Positions 26,728-35,990 are shown, counted from the first letter of the stretch. The stretch: DNA of 64,000 nucleotides from Gammaproteobacteria bacterium (GCA_009841615.1 VXLL01000014.1:1-64000), one strand, 5' to 3'. The notes: generated from the letters alone by a model not told the origin. Program-made: numbers and translations.

Positions 26728-26981
26728 GTTTCTCGAAATAATTAATTGAAAGTGAGTCGCTACAGTCGTTCCCTTGGTTCGATCATTACAGCTACTACTC
26801 TGAGGGGACAATCAGTTTAGAACGACCTAACGCAAAATAATATTTAAATTGAAGGTGAGTTGAAACCGACCTGTTTGATAAAGCACAAAATTGGTCTATA
26901 CGAATGAAGTAACGGGGTACTCCATAATCACTTAACTAGACGCTAATGTCCAAAAAGTTACAAAAAACTTGTCGCAAAATA

Positions 26982-27010
26982 TTGAATAACAAGTCGGTAA
27001 TCGCTATCAT
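26982..27010 (+). promoter_or_regulatory. Promoter of rplM-rpsI
   Basis: TTGAAT (26982-26987), 17-base spacer, TATCAT (27005-27010). A start near 27017 would give a leader of about 30 bases to the TTG start of rplM, too short for a large regulatory fold. Confidence 0.55.
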
Positions 27011-27047
27011 TCTCGCTCACAAACCCAACGACAATATCTGATCTTAG

Positions 27048-27476
27048 TTGAAAACCGTAAGCACCCGGGCGCAAGATGTCGTTCACGATTGGTATGTTGT
27101 GGATGCATCACAGTACACTCTAGGCCGACTAGCGGCAGCGCTAGCACATCGTTTGCGCGGGAAACACAAACCTCAATTTACACCACACGTCGACACAGGT
27201 GACTACATTGTCGTCGTTAATGCCGAGCAGGTGCGAGTGACAGGCCGTAAGGAAACGGACAAGATATATTACCGCCATACTGGCTACCCCGGTGGGATTA
27301 AGTCGAGGACGTTGCAGGAAATGCGGGAAAAACGGCCGGAGCAAATCATTCAACGTGCGGTAAAAGGCATGCTGCCACGTAATCCGTTGGGGCGACAAGT
27401 AGCCCGTAAATTGAAAGTTTACCGCGGTAGCGAGCACCCACACACGGCACAACAACCGCGCGCGTTGACGCTATAA
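27048..27476 (+). CDS. rplM: 50S ribosomal protein L13
   Basis: Large-subunit protein L13, 142 residues, same length as in E. coli. The start is TTG at 27048: the resulting [20 protein letters not shown] aligns from the first residue with E. coli L13. Family signatures [30 protein letters not shown] and [11 protein letters not shown] are clear. rpsI follows after 18 bases, the universal pair. Confidence 0.99.
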   Translation: MKTVSTRAQDVVHDWYVVDASQYTLGRLAAALAHRLRGKHKPQFTPHVDTGDYIVVVNAEQVRVTGRKETDKIYYRHTGYPGGIKSRTLQEMREKRPEQIIQRAVKGMLPRNPLGRQVARKLKVYRGSEHPHTAQQPRALTL

Positions 27477-27494
27477 ATTTGTGGAGAGCGCATT

Positions 27495-27887
27495 ATGGCA
27501 CTAAATTCTGGATACGGTACAGGTCGACGTAAAACGAGCACAGCTCGAGTGTTTCTATCCCCGGGCAAAGGCGAAATATCTGTAAACAAAGCACCGTTGG
27601 ACTCCTATTTTGGTCGAGAAACGGCTCGCATGATTATTCGACAGCCCTTAGAAGTCACGAAAACACTGGAATCCGTGGATTTGCAGATCACTGTGCGCGG
27701 TGGCGGCGGTTCTGGGCAGGCTGGAGCAATTCGACACGGTGTCGCCCGAGCACTCGTTGATTTCAACGCGAACTATAAAGCGGACTTACGCGCTGCCGGA
27801 TTTCTGACTCGCGACGATCGCGCTGTTGAGCGAAAGAAGGTTGGATTGCGAAAAGCCAGAAAACGCCCTCAATACTCCAAGCGATAG
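27495..27887 (+). CDS. rpsI: 30S ribosomal protein S9
   Basis: Small-subunit protein S9, 130 residues. It starts [20 protein letters not shown] and contains [21 protein letters not shown]; the basic tail [18 protein letters not shown] contacts the P-site tRNA through its final Lys-Arg. GGAGAG at 27482-27487 is its Shine-Dalgarno. petABC follows, as in Pseudomonas. Confidence 0.99.
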   Translation: MALNSGYGTGRRKTSTARVFLSPGKGEISVNKAPLDSYFGRETARMIIRQPLEVTKTLESVDLQITVRGGGGSGQAGAIRHGVARALVDFNANYKADLRAAGFLTRDDRAVERKKVGLRKARKRPQYSKR

Positions 27888-28007
27888 TATTGTTTCTCTG
27901 CACTCAAATTTGGCGTTAGTACGATCGAACGGAGCGTAGTTGCTCAATACATGCCGTCACAAGGGGTGTATGCAACAATCCTAGGCACGTAAGGAGGAAT
28001 TACTCAC

Positions 28008-28613
28008 GTGGACGAAACAAAATCTAGTCCGGTTACACGTAGATACCTGTTGATAGCTACTTCGGCCGTGACTACAATCGGCGCCGCGGGTGCTGCGGTA
28101 CCATTTGCGCGCTCATGGTCTCCGAGCGAAAAAGCAAAAGCACTCGGTGCCCCGATCGAGGTGGACATAACGAAATTGACACCTGGCGAGATATTCAAAC
28201 CAGCACCAGTATGGCGCGGCAAGGGGATAATCGTTGTGTATCGTACGCCCGAGGCGGTAGAACGGCTTGAAGCAGAAAACCGAAGTCTAGCAGACCCCAA
28301 ATCAAAACGTAGCGTACAACCAGACTACGCAAAAAATCTTACTCGCTCGATTCGTCCGGAAATAGGAGTGTATTTAAGTCAGTGTACTCACCTTGGATGT
28401 GTCCCAAAATACTTTGGTAAAGCTCAACCAGAGCAATTTGATGCTCGTTGGCAGGGCGGTTTCTTTTGCCCCTGCCATGGTTCCAAATTCGATCTCGCCG
28501 GTCGCGTAGAGAAAAATTTACCTGCACCAACGAACCTAGAAGTTCCAGTTCATCAGTTTGAGAACGACAACATCCTTCATGTCGGTATCGATACTGAGGA
28601 ATTTGATGAGTGA
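28008..28613 (+). CDS. petA: Ubiquinol-cytochrome c reductase Rieske iron-sulfur subunit
   Basis: Rieske [2Fe-2S] protein of the cytochrome bc1 complex, 201 residues from GTG 28008 (AAGGAGGAA lies 12-20 bases upstream). A twin-arginine start (TRRYLL at 10-15) leads into the single membrane anchor. Cluster ligands are CTHLGC at 126-131 and CPCHGSKF at 154-161, including the disulfide cysteines. It overlaps petB by 8 bases. With petB and petC it passes electrons from ubiquinol to cytochrome c. Confidence 0.97.
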   Translation: MDETKSSPVTRRYLLIATSAVTTIGAAGAAVPFARSWSPSEKAKALGAPIEVDITKLTPGEIFKPAPVWRGKGIIVVYRTPEAVERLEAENRSLADPKSKRSVQPDYAKNLTRSIRPEIGVYLSQCTHLGCVPKYFGKAQPEQFDARWQGGFFCPCHGSKFDLAGRVEKNLPAPTNLEVPVHQFENDNILHVGIDTEEFDE

Positions 28614-29874
28614 ATCATTGGACAATCGCGGCTTTGTCGCGCGTTCGATGACATGGATCAACGAGCGCTTTCCATGGACACCCACCATGGAAAAGCACGC
28701 GAGCAAGTATTACGCGCCAAAAAACTTTAACGTTTGGTACGTATTTGGTGTTTTAGCGTTTGTTGTTCTCATCATCCAGCTGGTTACCGGTTTGTTTCTC
28801 ACGATGAATTACGTACCGACAGCGGAAGGGGCATTTGGTTCAGTCGAATATGCGATGCATGAGGTTGACTTGGGTTGGCTGATCCGATATGCCCATTCAA
28901 CGGGTGCATCAGCGTTTTTTGTCGTGATTTACCTGCACATGTTTCGAGGCTTCGCATACGGATCCTATCGCAAGCCTCGAGAACTCATTTGGTTGATTGG
29001 TATGGGGATTTACTTAGTTCTCATGGCTGAAGGGTTTTTCGGGTATTTACTACCTTGGGGCAATATGTCTTACTGGGGAGCACAAGTCATCGTCTCGCTC
29101 GTGGGAGCTGTTCCTATAGTTGGGGCCGATCTTGCCGAGTGGGTGCGCGGAGATTTTGTTTTGTCGGGCATAACATTGAACCGTTTCTTCGCGCTCCATG
29201 TGTTTGCGTTACCAGGAGTACTAGTTGTTCTCGTTTTCGTCCACATGGTTGCCCTCCATCATGTCGGATCAAACAATCCCGACGGCATTGAAATTAAGAA
29301 AAAAAAGGACGAAAAAGGTGTTCCGTTAGATGGAATTCCGTTCCATCCTTATTACACGGTACATGACTTTTTCGTCGTAATCGTCTTTCTGATTATTTTT
29401 TGTGCCGTAATGTTTTTCGCTCCGGAAATGTTCGGTTACTTCATTGAAAAACCTAACTTCGAGATAGCAAACCCAATTGCTACACCTGAACACATTGCCC
29501 CTGTTTGGTATTACACTCCGTTTTACGCGATGTTACGAGCTGTTACCTTTCCCTTATTTGGTCTCGATGCAAAGTTCTGGGGGTTAGTAGTAATGGCTGG
29601 AGCGATCCTGATACCGATAGCGCTACCGTGGCTTGATAAGAGTCCGGTCAAATCAATTCGCTACAAAGGCAGAATTTCGAAATTCATGCTCGGAATGCTG
29701 GTTATAAGCTTTATCGTACTAGGATATCTCGGAACTATTCCACCCTCTAGTTTCGGTACGGCGACAGCACAGATAGCGACCTTGGTGTACTTCTCGTACT
29801 TCGTGTTGATGCCATGGTATACCCTGCGAGAAAAAACGAAACCCGTACCAGAACGGGTAACGGGTGGGCACTAA
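28606..29874 (+). CDS. petB: Cytochrome b of the bc1 complex
   Basis: 422-residue cytochrome b with eight or nine membrane helices and two b hemes. ATG 28606 is preceded by GAGGA; a longer frame back to 28558 lies wholly inside petA and is rejected. The heme-ligand helices contain RYAHSTGASAFFVVIYLHMFRGFAYGS (helix B) and FFALHVFALPGV with FVHMVALHHVGSNNPDG (helix D). The Qo motif PEW of mitochondrial cytochrome b corresponds to a region near PEHIAPVWYY. Stop and petC start overlap as TAATG. Confidence 0.97.
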   Translation: MSESLDNRGFVARSMTWINERFPWTPTMEKHASKYYAPKNFNVWYVFGVLAFVVLIIQLVTGLFLTMNYVPTAEGAFGSVEYAMHEVDLGWLIRYAHSTGASAFFVVIYLHMFRGFAYGSYRKPRELIWLIGMGIYLVLMAEGFFGYLLPWGNMSYWGAQVIVSLVGAVPIVGADLAEWVRGDFVLSGITLNRFFALHVFALPGVLVVLVFVHMVALHHVGSNNPDGIEIKKKKDEKGVPLDGIPFHPYYTVHDFFVVIVFLIIFCAVMFFAPEMFGYFIEKPNFEIANPIATPEHIAPVWYYTPFYAMLRAVTFPLFGLDAKFWGLVVMAGAILIPIALPWLDKSPVKSIRYKGRISKFMLGMLVISFIVLGYLGTIPPSSFGTATAQIATLVYFSYFVLMPWYTLREKTKPVPERVTGGH

Positions 29875-30785
29875 TGAGTCGTCTTGAGCGTTTCAAGTGG
29901 TCGAAGAATTTCGGAGGCTTTCTGGTAGTTATGATCGGTTTGAGTTTGTGGGGTGCGTCCGATTCAGAATGGGAACTTGAACCTATGAAACCGAATCTTC
30001 GCGACAAAGATTCGTTGCAACGAGGGCTTGCTTTGTACGTTAATTTTTGCCTTGGGTGTCATTCATTGCAGTATCGACGATACGAACGAACGGCAAAAGA
30101 TTTGGGAGACATACCCAAAGACCTTATGTTGGAAAATGTAATTTTCACCGGGCAACCGATAGGTGGCTACATGAAGTCTTCAATGTCAAAGGACGACGCG
30201 AAGAATTGGTTCGGAGCTGCACCGCCGGATTTGACCATGGTGACTCGTGTACGCAGTCCGAAGTGGGTCTACAATTTTTTGAAAGCGTTTTACGTTGACG
30301 ACTCACGTCCTTTTGGAGTGAATAACAAGGTATTTCCCAACGTCGGGATGCCTCATGTTCTCCTCCCACTACAAGGCTTCGCGGTAGAAGACTGTTTCGG
30401 ATATGAAGCTGTGGACCTCTTGGAACTGGAAGCGATACTCAGAGAGAAAAAGTTGGAAGGCATCCTAACTAGGACAGATCGGGAAACCGCAGTAGCACCA
30501 ATCAAACCAAGAGAAATAAGGAAACCGAATTGTCCCGAAATCACAACGATTCCGGAAACGGGTTTGTATAACGTCGAACAATTTGATCAAGCCGCGTACG
30601 ATCTAGCCAACTTTCTGCACTACATGGGTGATCCTTCCCGAGAAATTCGCACGTCCATGGGCGGATACGTAATAGGTTTTTTAGTGATTTTGGCGATTTT
30701 TGCGTACTTTCTAAAACGAGAGTACTGGAAAGACGTGCCAAAGTCTCCACCCCGCGTTCGTAAAGAACACACATCAGAGCTCTAA
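29874..30785 (+). CDS. petC: Cytochrome c1 of the bc1 complex
   Basis: 303-residue cytochrome c1. The c-type heme site CLGCH is at 59-63; the axial Met is probably in NVGMPHVLLPLQG. An N-terminal hydrophobic segment (about 14-28) acts as signal, and a single C-terminal anchor (about 264-281, GYVIGFLVILAIFAYFLKREYW) holds it to the membrane. petB and petC overlap by one base. sspA starts 3 bases after the stop, the same block as in Pseudomonas and many other gammaproteobacteria. Confidence 0.97.
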   Translation: MSRLERFKWSKNFGGFLVVMIGLSLWGASDSEWELEPMKPNLRDKDSLQRGLALYVNFCLGCHSLQYRRYERTAKDLGDIPKDLMLENVIFTGQPIGGYMKSSMSKDDAKNWFGAAPPDLTMVTRVRSPKWVYNFLKAFYVDDSRPFGVNNKVFPNVGMPHVLLPLQGFAVEDCFGYEAVDLLELEAILREKKLEGILTRTDRETAVAPIKPREIRKPNCPEITTIPETGLYNVEQFDQAAYDLANFLHYMGDPSREIRTSMGGYVIGFLVILAIFAYFLKREYWKDVPKSPPRVRKEHTSEL

Positions 30786-30787
30786 CG

Positions 30788-31435
30788 ATGCCTAGCATGA
30801 GCATTTCTGGGCGTCGCACGCCTATGGTCTTGTTCTCAAACAGCTCAGACCAATACAGCCATCGAGTACGGTTGGTGTTGAGAGAAAAACGGATAGCGGT
30901 AAAAGAAATCGCGGTAGATCTCGTAAATTTAGATGAAGATCTTATTGTCGCGAACCCCACTGGCGAGGTTCCTGCATTGGTGGATCGAGATTTACAACTG
31001 TATCACAGTATTGTGATTATGGAGTACTTGGACGAACGGTATCCACATCCACCTCTGTTGCCTATATATCCGGTCGCACGTGCAGAGGCGCGTTTGATGA
31101 TCCATCGAATTGAGCAAGAGTGGGCGCTCCGAGTCGATGTAATTGCGGGTAAAGGGATTCGCTCCGGGAAACGCGAGCAAGCGAGAAACGAATTACGCGA
31201 GAGCATTATTGCATTTGCCCATCACTTTTCAGATCAACGAAAATTCTTTCTGAACAATGAATTCACGATCGTAGACTGTTGTGTCGCACCAGTACTTTGG
31301 AGGTTGGATAGTTTAGACATTACACTCCCGCCACAACAAACGAAGAATCTGCGTCGATATATGAACAATGTATTTTCGAGAGAGTCTTTTCGTACTAGCC
31401 TAAGCGAAGTCGAAGAAGAGATGCGGAGCGTTTGA
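30788..31435 (+). CDS. sspA: Stringent starvation protein A (GST fold)
   Basis: RNA-polymerase-associated protein with a glutathione-transferase fold, 215 residues. The N-terminal thioredoxin-like half contains SNSSDQYSHRVRLVLREK, NPTGEVPALVDRDLQLYHSIVIMEYLDERYP, the SspA hallmark; the C-terminal half is helical. An in-frame ATG four codons in is an alternative start. The stop overlaps the TTG start of sspB by four bases (TTGA). Confidence 0.94.
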   Translation: MPSMSISGRRTPMVLFSNSSDQYSHRVRLVLREKRIAVKEIAVDLVNLDEDLIVANPTGEVPALVDRDLQLYHSIVIMEYLDERYPHPPLLPIYPVARAEARLMIHRIEQEWALRVDVIAGKGIRSGKREQARNELRESIIAFAHHFSDQRKFFLNNEFTIVDCCVAPVLWRLDSLDITLPPQQTKNLRRYMNNVFSRESFRTSLSEVEEEMRSV

Positions 31436-31806
31436 TATCCTTTCGGTCCTATCTTGTCGATGCGCTCATCAAATGGTTACTCGATAATGATTGCATTCCA
31501 CACATCGTATTGCAATGTGATTTACCAGACGTTGAGGTCCCGCAAGAATTTGTTCGAGATAATCGCCTCGTATTAAATGTTGCTCCGAGTGCGGTGCACA
31601 ACTACTCACTCACTAAATCGTCAATAACGTTTGACACGCGGTTTAGTGGCGTGGCGCACCATATTTCAGCGCCGATAGGAGCGATCGTGGGTGTATACGC
31701 TCGAGGGAACTCAGTTGGTATGATGTTTGAACCTGAGGAAGCATCTGCAATTGAGCGTCCAAACGCGCACAAGCAAGCGCGAGCTAAGTTTCAGTTCGTC
31801 GAGTAG
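31432..31806 (+). CDS. sspB: ClpXP adaptor SspB
   Basis: 124-residue adaptor that delivers ssrA-tagged proteins to ClpXP. The N-terminal part (RSYLVDALIKWLLDNDCIPHIVLQC) matches the family, followed by the substrate-binding fold (VLNVAPSAVHNYSL, FDTRFSGVAHHISAPIGAIVGVYAR). The C-terminal tail is short (about 20 residues) compared with E. coli (165 residues in total), so the flexible linker to the ClpX-binding end is reduced. Start is TTG, coupled to sspA. It converges with dolP. Confidence 0.9.
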   Translation: MISFRSYLVDALIKWLLDNDCIPHIVLQCDLPDVEVPQEFVRDNRLVLNVAPSAVHNYSLTKSSITFDTRFSGVAHHISAPIGAIVGVYARGNSVGMMFEPEEASAIERPNAHKQARAKFQFVE

Positions 31807-31860
31807 CGGTAATCTGTTGGGTGTCGAAATCTCTTGGTCGTAGTTACTGAGAGAGAGCCT

Positions 31861-32427
31861 TTAGTCCGCATATTCCATTACTTTAATCACGGCTTTTATG
31901 CCTCGCACGTTGCGTATGATTTCCGTGGCGCGGTCAGTTTCCTCCTTGGTAGCATAGCCCAACAGGTAGGCTTTACCTCGATCAATGACCACATCAAACT
32001 TATCAAAATCGACATCCTGAGCCGTTAGAAGTCTAGCACGGACTGTACTAGCCAAGTACGAATCTCGTGCTCGTTCCACCACTCCCCTGAAGTCGTCCGT
32101 TGTGAGTTCATTTTGAACCGCGCGAACGTGCTCTATATTTTCGACGACTTCGGTAGCTCGTTGTTTGCGTTCATCGGTTGTAATCTGACCAGTGAGCAAG
32201 ACTATACCGTTATACACAGAAACTCGAATTCGTTCGTCTTTCTCGTGGTGTAATTCCTCTTTGAGGAGTTTTGCGGCACGCTGCTGGATGAGTACATCGT
32301 CGATTACCGTGCCTGGTGTTCGAAGATCCGGTGCTGTGATCGAAGACGTACACGCTGATAGCGTCAAGTACGCCATGCCCACCAATATCCAAAAGGTCAA
32401 CTTCGATGTCAATCGGGTCTGTGACAT
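31861..32427 (-). CDS. dolP: Outer-membrane BON-domain lipoprotein DolP (YraP)
   Basis: 188-residue lipoprotein with signal peptide ending in the lipobox LSAC (Cys26). Two BON domains follow, about 45-115 (RIRVSVYNGIVLLTGQI) and 120-188 (DVVIDRGKAYLLGYA). DolP keeps outer-membrane integrity and localises to the division site. It lies 12 bases after lpoA on the same strand; in E. coli and Pseudomonas yraN and diaA sit between these two genes, and here both are gone. Confidence 0.92.
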   Translation of the reverse strand: MSQTRLTSKLTFWILVGMAYLTLSACTSSITAPDLRTPGTVIDDVLIQQRAAKLLKEELHHEKDERIRVSVYNGIVLLTGQITTDERKQRATEVVENIEHVRAVQNELTTDDFRGVVERARDSYLASTVRARLLTAQDVDFDKFDVVIDRGKAYLLGYATKEETDRATEIIRNVRGIKAVIKVMEYAD

Positions 32428-32439
32428 TTGTCTAGTTAA

Positions 32440-34230
32440 TTAAAAGAGAGTTCGTTCGTGCTCGTCAGATTGTATTATGTGTTTTCGAGGTTTGAGAGAA
32501 CGACCCTGGACCATTCCCCAAATCGGTTCTCGCACAAGATTCTTTTGTTCGTCTTGTCGTAGATAACCAGTGTATCCAAAAATCGGTCCACCCCTGAGTA
32601 CCTCGTCAATGTGCATTGTGGTGCGATATGCGTCGATGCCAAATACATACAGTGGAAAAAGCACGCTGGCATCCGCAAATGACTCCCGGATTTGAGCCGT
32701 TAGGGGTACCGAATATAAGTGCGCGGGAGTTGATGTGAAAGTTGTACCGTCAGCATAACTACCTGCCCGAGTCAAAGCACGAAACGTCGGTTCGGCAAGT
32801 ATGATTGGAATATCACCTGCGAAGTGATAATGTAGTGCCGCGCTGATTGCTGCGAATTCGTCCTGGTCAACAAATGCGATGATAGCGTCAACATCATGCC
32901 GGCGGCGCGCTGTAAACTCGATCGCTCTGCGAGTAACGGTCGCGATTTCTGCTTGTCTTGAGTTACTTTGAGTTACCCTTAGTAAGTTCGCAACACTCTC
33001 GGTTGATTGGCTTAGATCCGACAATCTAGTCTCGGCGGCGATGGTTACTTTGTCATTGATCGTGTTCCTGAAACTAATCGCGGCGCGCACACACCAGTAA
33101 TCTCTACCCAATATTAAAAGAACTCGTCGAAAATTTCGAGAGTTTACTTGTCTTGCGATGGCAGTTGCATCGTCTTCGACCACTTGTGCTAATCGCACAA
33201 GATTACGTTGGGGCATTAGTCTTGAGCTGCTTGTAGGTTGATTCAGCGCAATAATCGGAACGGAAGCAGTATCCTTTTCTAAGACTCGTCTGACATTTTC
33301 CTTTTCCAATGGACCAACAATTACATCGACTCCTTCGTCGACCACTTGTTCAATGAGTGTCGTAATTTCTGTTGTCGCCGTATCGTAGACTTCGATGGAC
33401 AAATCGTTGCGTGCGGAGGCTTGCAGGTGTGCACTCAAAAAGCCGTTCTTTATCGCGGTCGCAGCACTGGAAAGTGGTCCGGTTTGTGGTAGTAAGAGTG
33501 CGATTTTCCGGGGGGCGGCGTCCTCCTTACGAAAGTGTTGGGGAGGAAATCGTGCAGCAAGATGTTGTGGGTACAGTAACTTCCAACGATGAAACTTCAT
33601 TGTGCGTTCAACTTGAGAATTACTAGTCACAGCGATTCTCGCCAAGTCCCACCAGCCCTGAACTGAAACATTGTTCATGTTCGTAGTCGTTAAACTTTGG
33701 TAAGCACAGGGACTATCGAGCACTGACCAGACACGTTCCGTCCATCGCAAACTTTCGTTATCGGACTGTGGTTCATAAGCTACTAGTACACTGAGCGCGC
33801 TTTCGCAATCATCGACCCACCTATAAATAGAAGACTGTGCGACTCTCTTAGCTCGGTTCAATCCCTCGTTTTGTGTTGTAAGACTTCTGATTTGCTCTAA
33901 CGCAGTCAAAGGATTATCGAGTGCTTCGAGAACTAAGTCTTTTAGCGTATGTACATAATTCGAAGAGTCTGGATCAACCAAGCCTTGTTGTTTTGGAGGC
34001 CAATCGAGAAATTGGTCGCGGATAGACTGCGCCGACAAGTTAAAGTGTGATTGATGTGCGAGATCTATACGACGAATAAACTCCTCTAGAATGGAAGATG
34101 CAGGTACCGATCCGGATGGGTCAATCCTTTCAGTACCACCCTGCACGTCGTATCGCTCATTAGGAATTCTCGGTGGGGTCGTGTTCTGACATCCACCAAT
34201 GGTCAACAAGAGAACAAAAGATAACAGCAT
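32440..34230 (-). CDS. lpoA: Penicillin-binding protein activator LpoA
   Basis: Outer-membrane lipoprotein that activates PBP1A. From ATG 34230 it has 596 residues with lipobox TIGGC (Cys14). An N-terminal TPR-like helical domain (about 30-220) is followed by a C-terminal periplasmic-binding-protein-like domain (about 230-560: IALLLPQTGPLSSAATAIKNGFLSAH, VDVIVGPLEKENV). The short signal from 34230 lacks a positive charge; the in-frame ATG at 34299 adds 23 residues with Lys and Arg and would make a more normal signal, but would overlap rsmI by 71 bases. Both starts leave no space between lpoA and rsmI. Confidence 0.88.
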   Translation of the reverse strand: MLLSFVLLLTIGGCQNTTPPRIPNERYDVQGGTERIDPSGSVPASSILEEFIRRIDLAHQSHFNLSAQSIRDQFLDWPPKQQGLVDPDSSNYVHTLKDLVLEALDNPLTALEQIRSLTTQNEGLNRAKRVAQSSIYRWVDDCESALSVLVAYEPQSDNESLRWTERVWSVLDSPCAYQSLTTTNMNNVSVQGWWDLARIAVTSNSQVERTMKFHRWKLLYPQHLAARFPPQHFRKEDAAPRKIALLLPQTGPLSSAATAIKNGFLSAHLQASARNDLSIEVYDTATTEITTLIEQVVDEGVDVIVGPLEKENVRRVLEKDTASVPIIALNQPTSSSRLMPQRNLVRLAQVVEDDATAIARQVNSRNFRRVLLILGRDYWCVRAAISFRNTINDKVTIAAETRLSDLSQSTESVANLLRVTQSNSRQAEIATVTRRAIEFTARRRHDVDAIIAFVDQDEFAAISAALHYHFAGDIPIILAEPTFRALTRAGSYADGTTFTSTPAHLYSVPLTAQIRESFADASVLFPLYVFGIDAYRTTMHIDEVLRGGPIFGYTGYLRQDEQKNLVREPIWGMVQGRSLKPRKHIIQSDEHERTLF

Positions 34231-35095
34231 GACACAACAGAAGCGAACAGAAGGTTGCTTGTATGTGGTTGCGACACCGATAGGAAATCTTGAAGACATC
34301 ACCGTCCGTGCAAAGCGAATTCTTTCAACTGTATCAGTCATCGGTTGTGAGAATGTGGTACGAACAAAGACTCTATTGCAATCCTTAGGAATAAATGAAC
34401 AAGACAAACAATATGTCGTGCTGAGCGATGCAACTGAAGATCGTGCGACAGTACAAATCGTAGCAACTCTCAATTCGGCTCAAGATGTAGTGATTGTATC
34501 CGATGCAGGGACCCCGCTCGTCTCTGATCCTGGGTTTCAATTAGTTCGCGAAGCGTTCGCTGCTGGAATTCCAACCGTACCAATACCTGGACCGAGTGCA
34601 GTGACCGCGCTCGCTTCCGTTTGTCCCATTCCTTTGCGTGAATATCGTTTTTGTGGTTTCTTGGCAAAACGAGGAAGAAAACGTTCGGAACAGTTGGCGC
34701 AACTCAGTGTTGCGGACATTCCCTCGGTCTTGTTTGAATCACCACATCGAGTAGTGCATACCCTCAAGGATTTGTTAGATTTAGACATGGGCGAGCGATC
34801 GGTGTTCCTCGGTCGCGAAATGACGAAACGTTTTGAGGAATATTTCTACTCGACGCTGCAAGAGTTGTACGAAGAGTTTGTGAAGAGAACAAGTATCAAG
34901 GGTGAGTTCGTGCTGGTGGTCGATTGCAGTCACCTATCAAAAATTGTATGGTCAGAAGAAAAACTCTGTCAAGTGCTGCTACCCTATCTCAAACCCACTC
35001 AGGTCGCGACGATATTGGCACAGTTGACGGATTTAACGCGCGAAGAAGCATATACGAACATTACCGGTCGTACCGACGACCCAATTCCTGATTAA
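34229..35095 (+). CDS. rsmI: 16S rRNA 2'-O-ribose C1402 methyltransferase RsmI
   Basis: 288-residue tetrapyrrole-methylase-fold enzyme that methylates C1402 of 16S rRNA together with RsmH, whose gene is 7 kb downstream. Motifs GCLYVVATPIGNLEDIT (about 9-25), SDAGTPLVSDPGF and PGPSAVTALASVCP are typical. Length agrees with E. coli RsmI (286). Its ATG overlaps that of the divergent lpoA by two bases (CATG). Divergence of rsmI and lpoA is conserved in gammaproteobacteria. Confidence 0.95.
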   Translation: MTQQKRTEGCLYVVATPIGNLEDITVRAKRILSTVSVIGCENVVRTKTLLQSLGINEQDKQYVVLSDATEDRATVQIVATLNSAQDVVIVSDAGTPLVSDPGFQLVREAFAAGIPTVPIPGPSAVTALASVCPIPLREYRFCGFLAKRGRKRSEQLAQLSVADIPSVLFESPHRVVHTLKDLLDLDMGERSVFLGREMTKRFEEYFYSTLQELYEEFVKRTSIKGEFVLVVDCSHLSKIVWSEEKLCQVLLPYLKPTQVATILAQLTDLTREEAYTNITGRTDDPIPD

Positions 35096-35123
35096 GCTCC
35101 GTACCTTTTAACGGTCCGTTACT

Positions 35124-35462
35124 ATGATGATTGTTCCGAGACTAGCAAAGACAAACGAAGAATCGAGCGGACTAAACAAGTATCAAGACAATCTTCGTCC
35201 CGCGTTATTAGCATCGTTGGGGAAACCACACTTAACGGGTATCGCAATCGTCTGGATTGCATCGACAAAAACACCGATCATGAGAGCACATGTCATTCGC
35301 TCATCTCTAAACAAGTCAGTTAAAAGAGGGTCAATGTTCAACTCCGTCAAGATGGACCATCACGTAATTGGTCAAAAAATTTTAGATCCATTTTTTACCC
35401 GTTTGGTGTTGAGACTCTTGTCTTGGAATAACTGGTCGCAAGTGCGTGATTCGATTCAGTAA
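35124..35462 (+). CDS. Hypothetical basic protein, uncertain
   Basis: 112-codon open frame between rsmI and the acidic protein gene. It is basic, has no signal peptide and no motif I recognise; one mildly hydrophobic stretch is GIAIVWIASTKTPIM. No Shine-Dalgarno precedes ATG 35124. It is not YraN, which would show the GExxAxxFLxxxGY and EVKxR nuclease motifs. It may be a real lineage gene or a chance frame; the 450 bases here would otherwise be empty. Confidence 0.3.
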   Translation: MMIVPRLAKTNEESSGLNKYQDNLRPALLASLGKPHLTGIAIVWIASTKTPIMRAHVIRSSLNKSVKRGSMFNSVKMDHHVIGQKILDPFFTRLVLRLLSWNNWSQVRDSIQ

Positions 35463-35466
35463 ATTG

Positions 35467-35498
35467 TTGAACCAAATGATCGTGCCTTAGGATATAAT
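35467..35498 (+). promoter_or_regulatory. Candidate promoter of the acidic protein gene
   Basis: A perfect -10 TATAAT lies at 35493-35498. TTGAAC at 35467-35472 is the best -35, but the spacer is 20 bases, so the promoter may be weak or activated. GGAGGA at 35530-35535 precedes the ATG at 35544. Confidence 0.4.
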
Positions 35499-35543
35499 GC
35501 GTGCTTAGGAAATGGTTAATTAAGCTATTGGAGGAATGTCTAT

Positions 35544-35990
35544 ATGTCGCACAGTAGTTCAACTATGAGTGATCGAAAGAGTATTGTCACGAAGCTCCTT
35601 TTCTCGTTTGTGCTTCTTAGTTTCGTGTTTGTAGAGGGAGCTATTGGAGCTCAAGATGCAGAGAATTTGGAAGAGGTCGAAGAAAAAGAGGAGATGACCA
35701 CTGACAAGTCCAGTGGCGAAGAGAAGACAACATCGGATGGTTCGGAAAAAGACGATGAGTCGACTTCGACTGCTTCAGTAGACGAAGAGGCTGACTCTAA
35801 AACAGATGAAGACTCTGTGAAGAAGGAAAAGAAAGATTCCGATCCAAAGGTTGCTAAAGAAAAGGTCAAGAAAAAGAACCCTGAAACTGGTAGTCACCTA
35901 CCGAATGGGGATCCCACTTCGAACGTGATACGACTCACAGGTTCAGCGATGCGAGATTTTTACTACCGGCATGAATACTTGCGTTGGTAA
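35544..35990 (+). CDS. Small exported acidic protein, paralogue of the TonB-receptor N-terminus
   Basis: 148 residues: signal peptide (1-36), a Glu/Asp/Lys/Ser low-complexity region (37-112), then a short conserved end. Residues 114-139 (ETGSHLPNGDPTSNVIRLTG and on) align without gaps to 94-119 of the TonB-dependent receptor at 36792 (STGTYMPISDPTALIVRYTA and on), with 8 identities in 26. The first 40 residues also align ungapped (12 identities), with the A-Q cleavage region at the same position. It therefore equals the leader, linker and first strand of the receptor, without the plug core or barrel. GGAGGA supports the start. Either a remnant of a truncated receptor or a small protein with its own role; rnpB begins 41 bases after the stop. 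Confidence 0.75.
   Translation: MSHSSSTMSDRKSIVTKLLFSFVLLSFVFVEGAIGAQDAENLEEVEEKEEMTTDKSSGEEKTTSDGSEKDDESTSTASVDEEADSKTDEDSVKKEKKDSDPKVAKEKVKKKNPETGSHLPNGDPTSNVIRLTGSAMRDFYYRHEYLRW

Noticed and set aside
35124..35462. yraN homologue next to rsmI
   Set aside because: The frame lacks the UPF0102 motifs and is on the wrong side of rsmI compared with the normal order.
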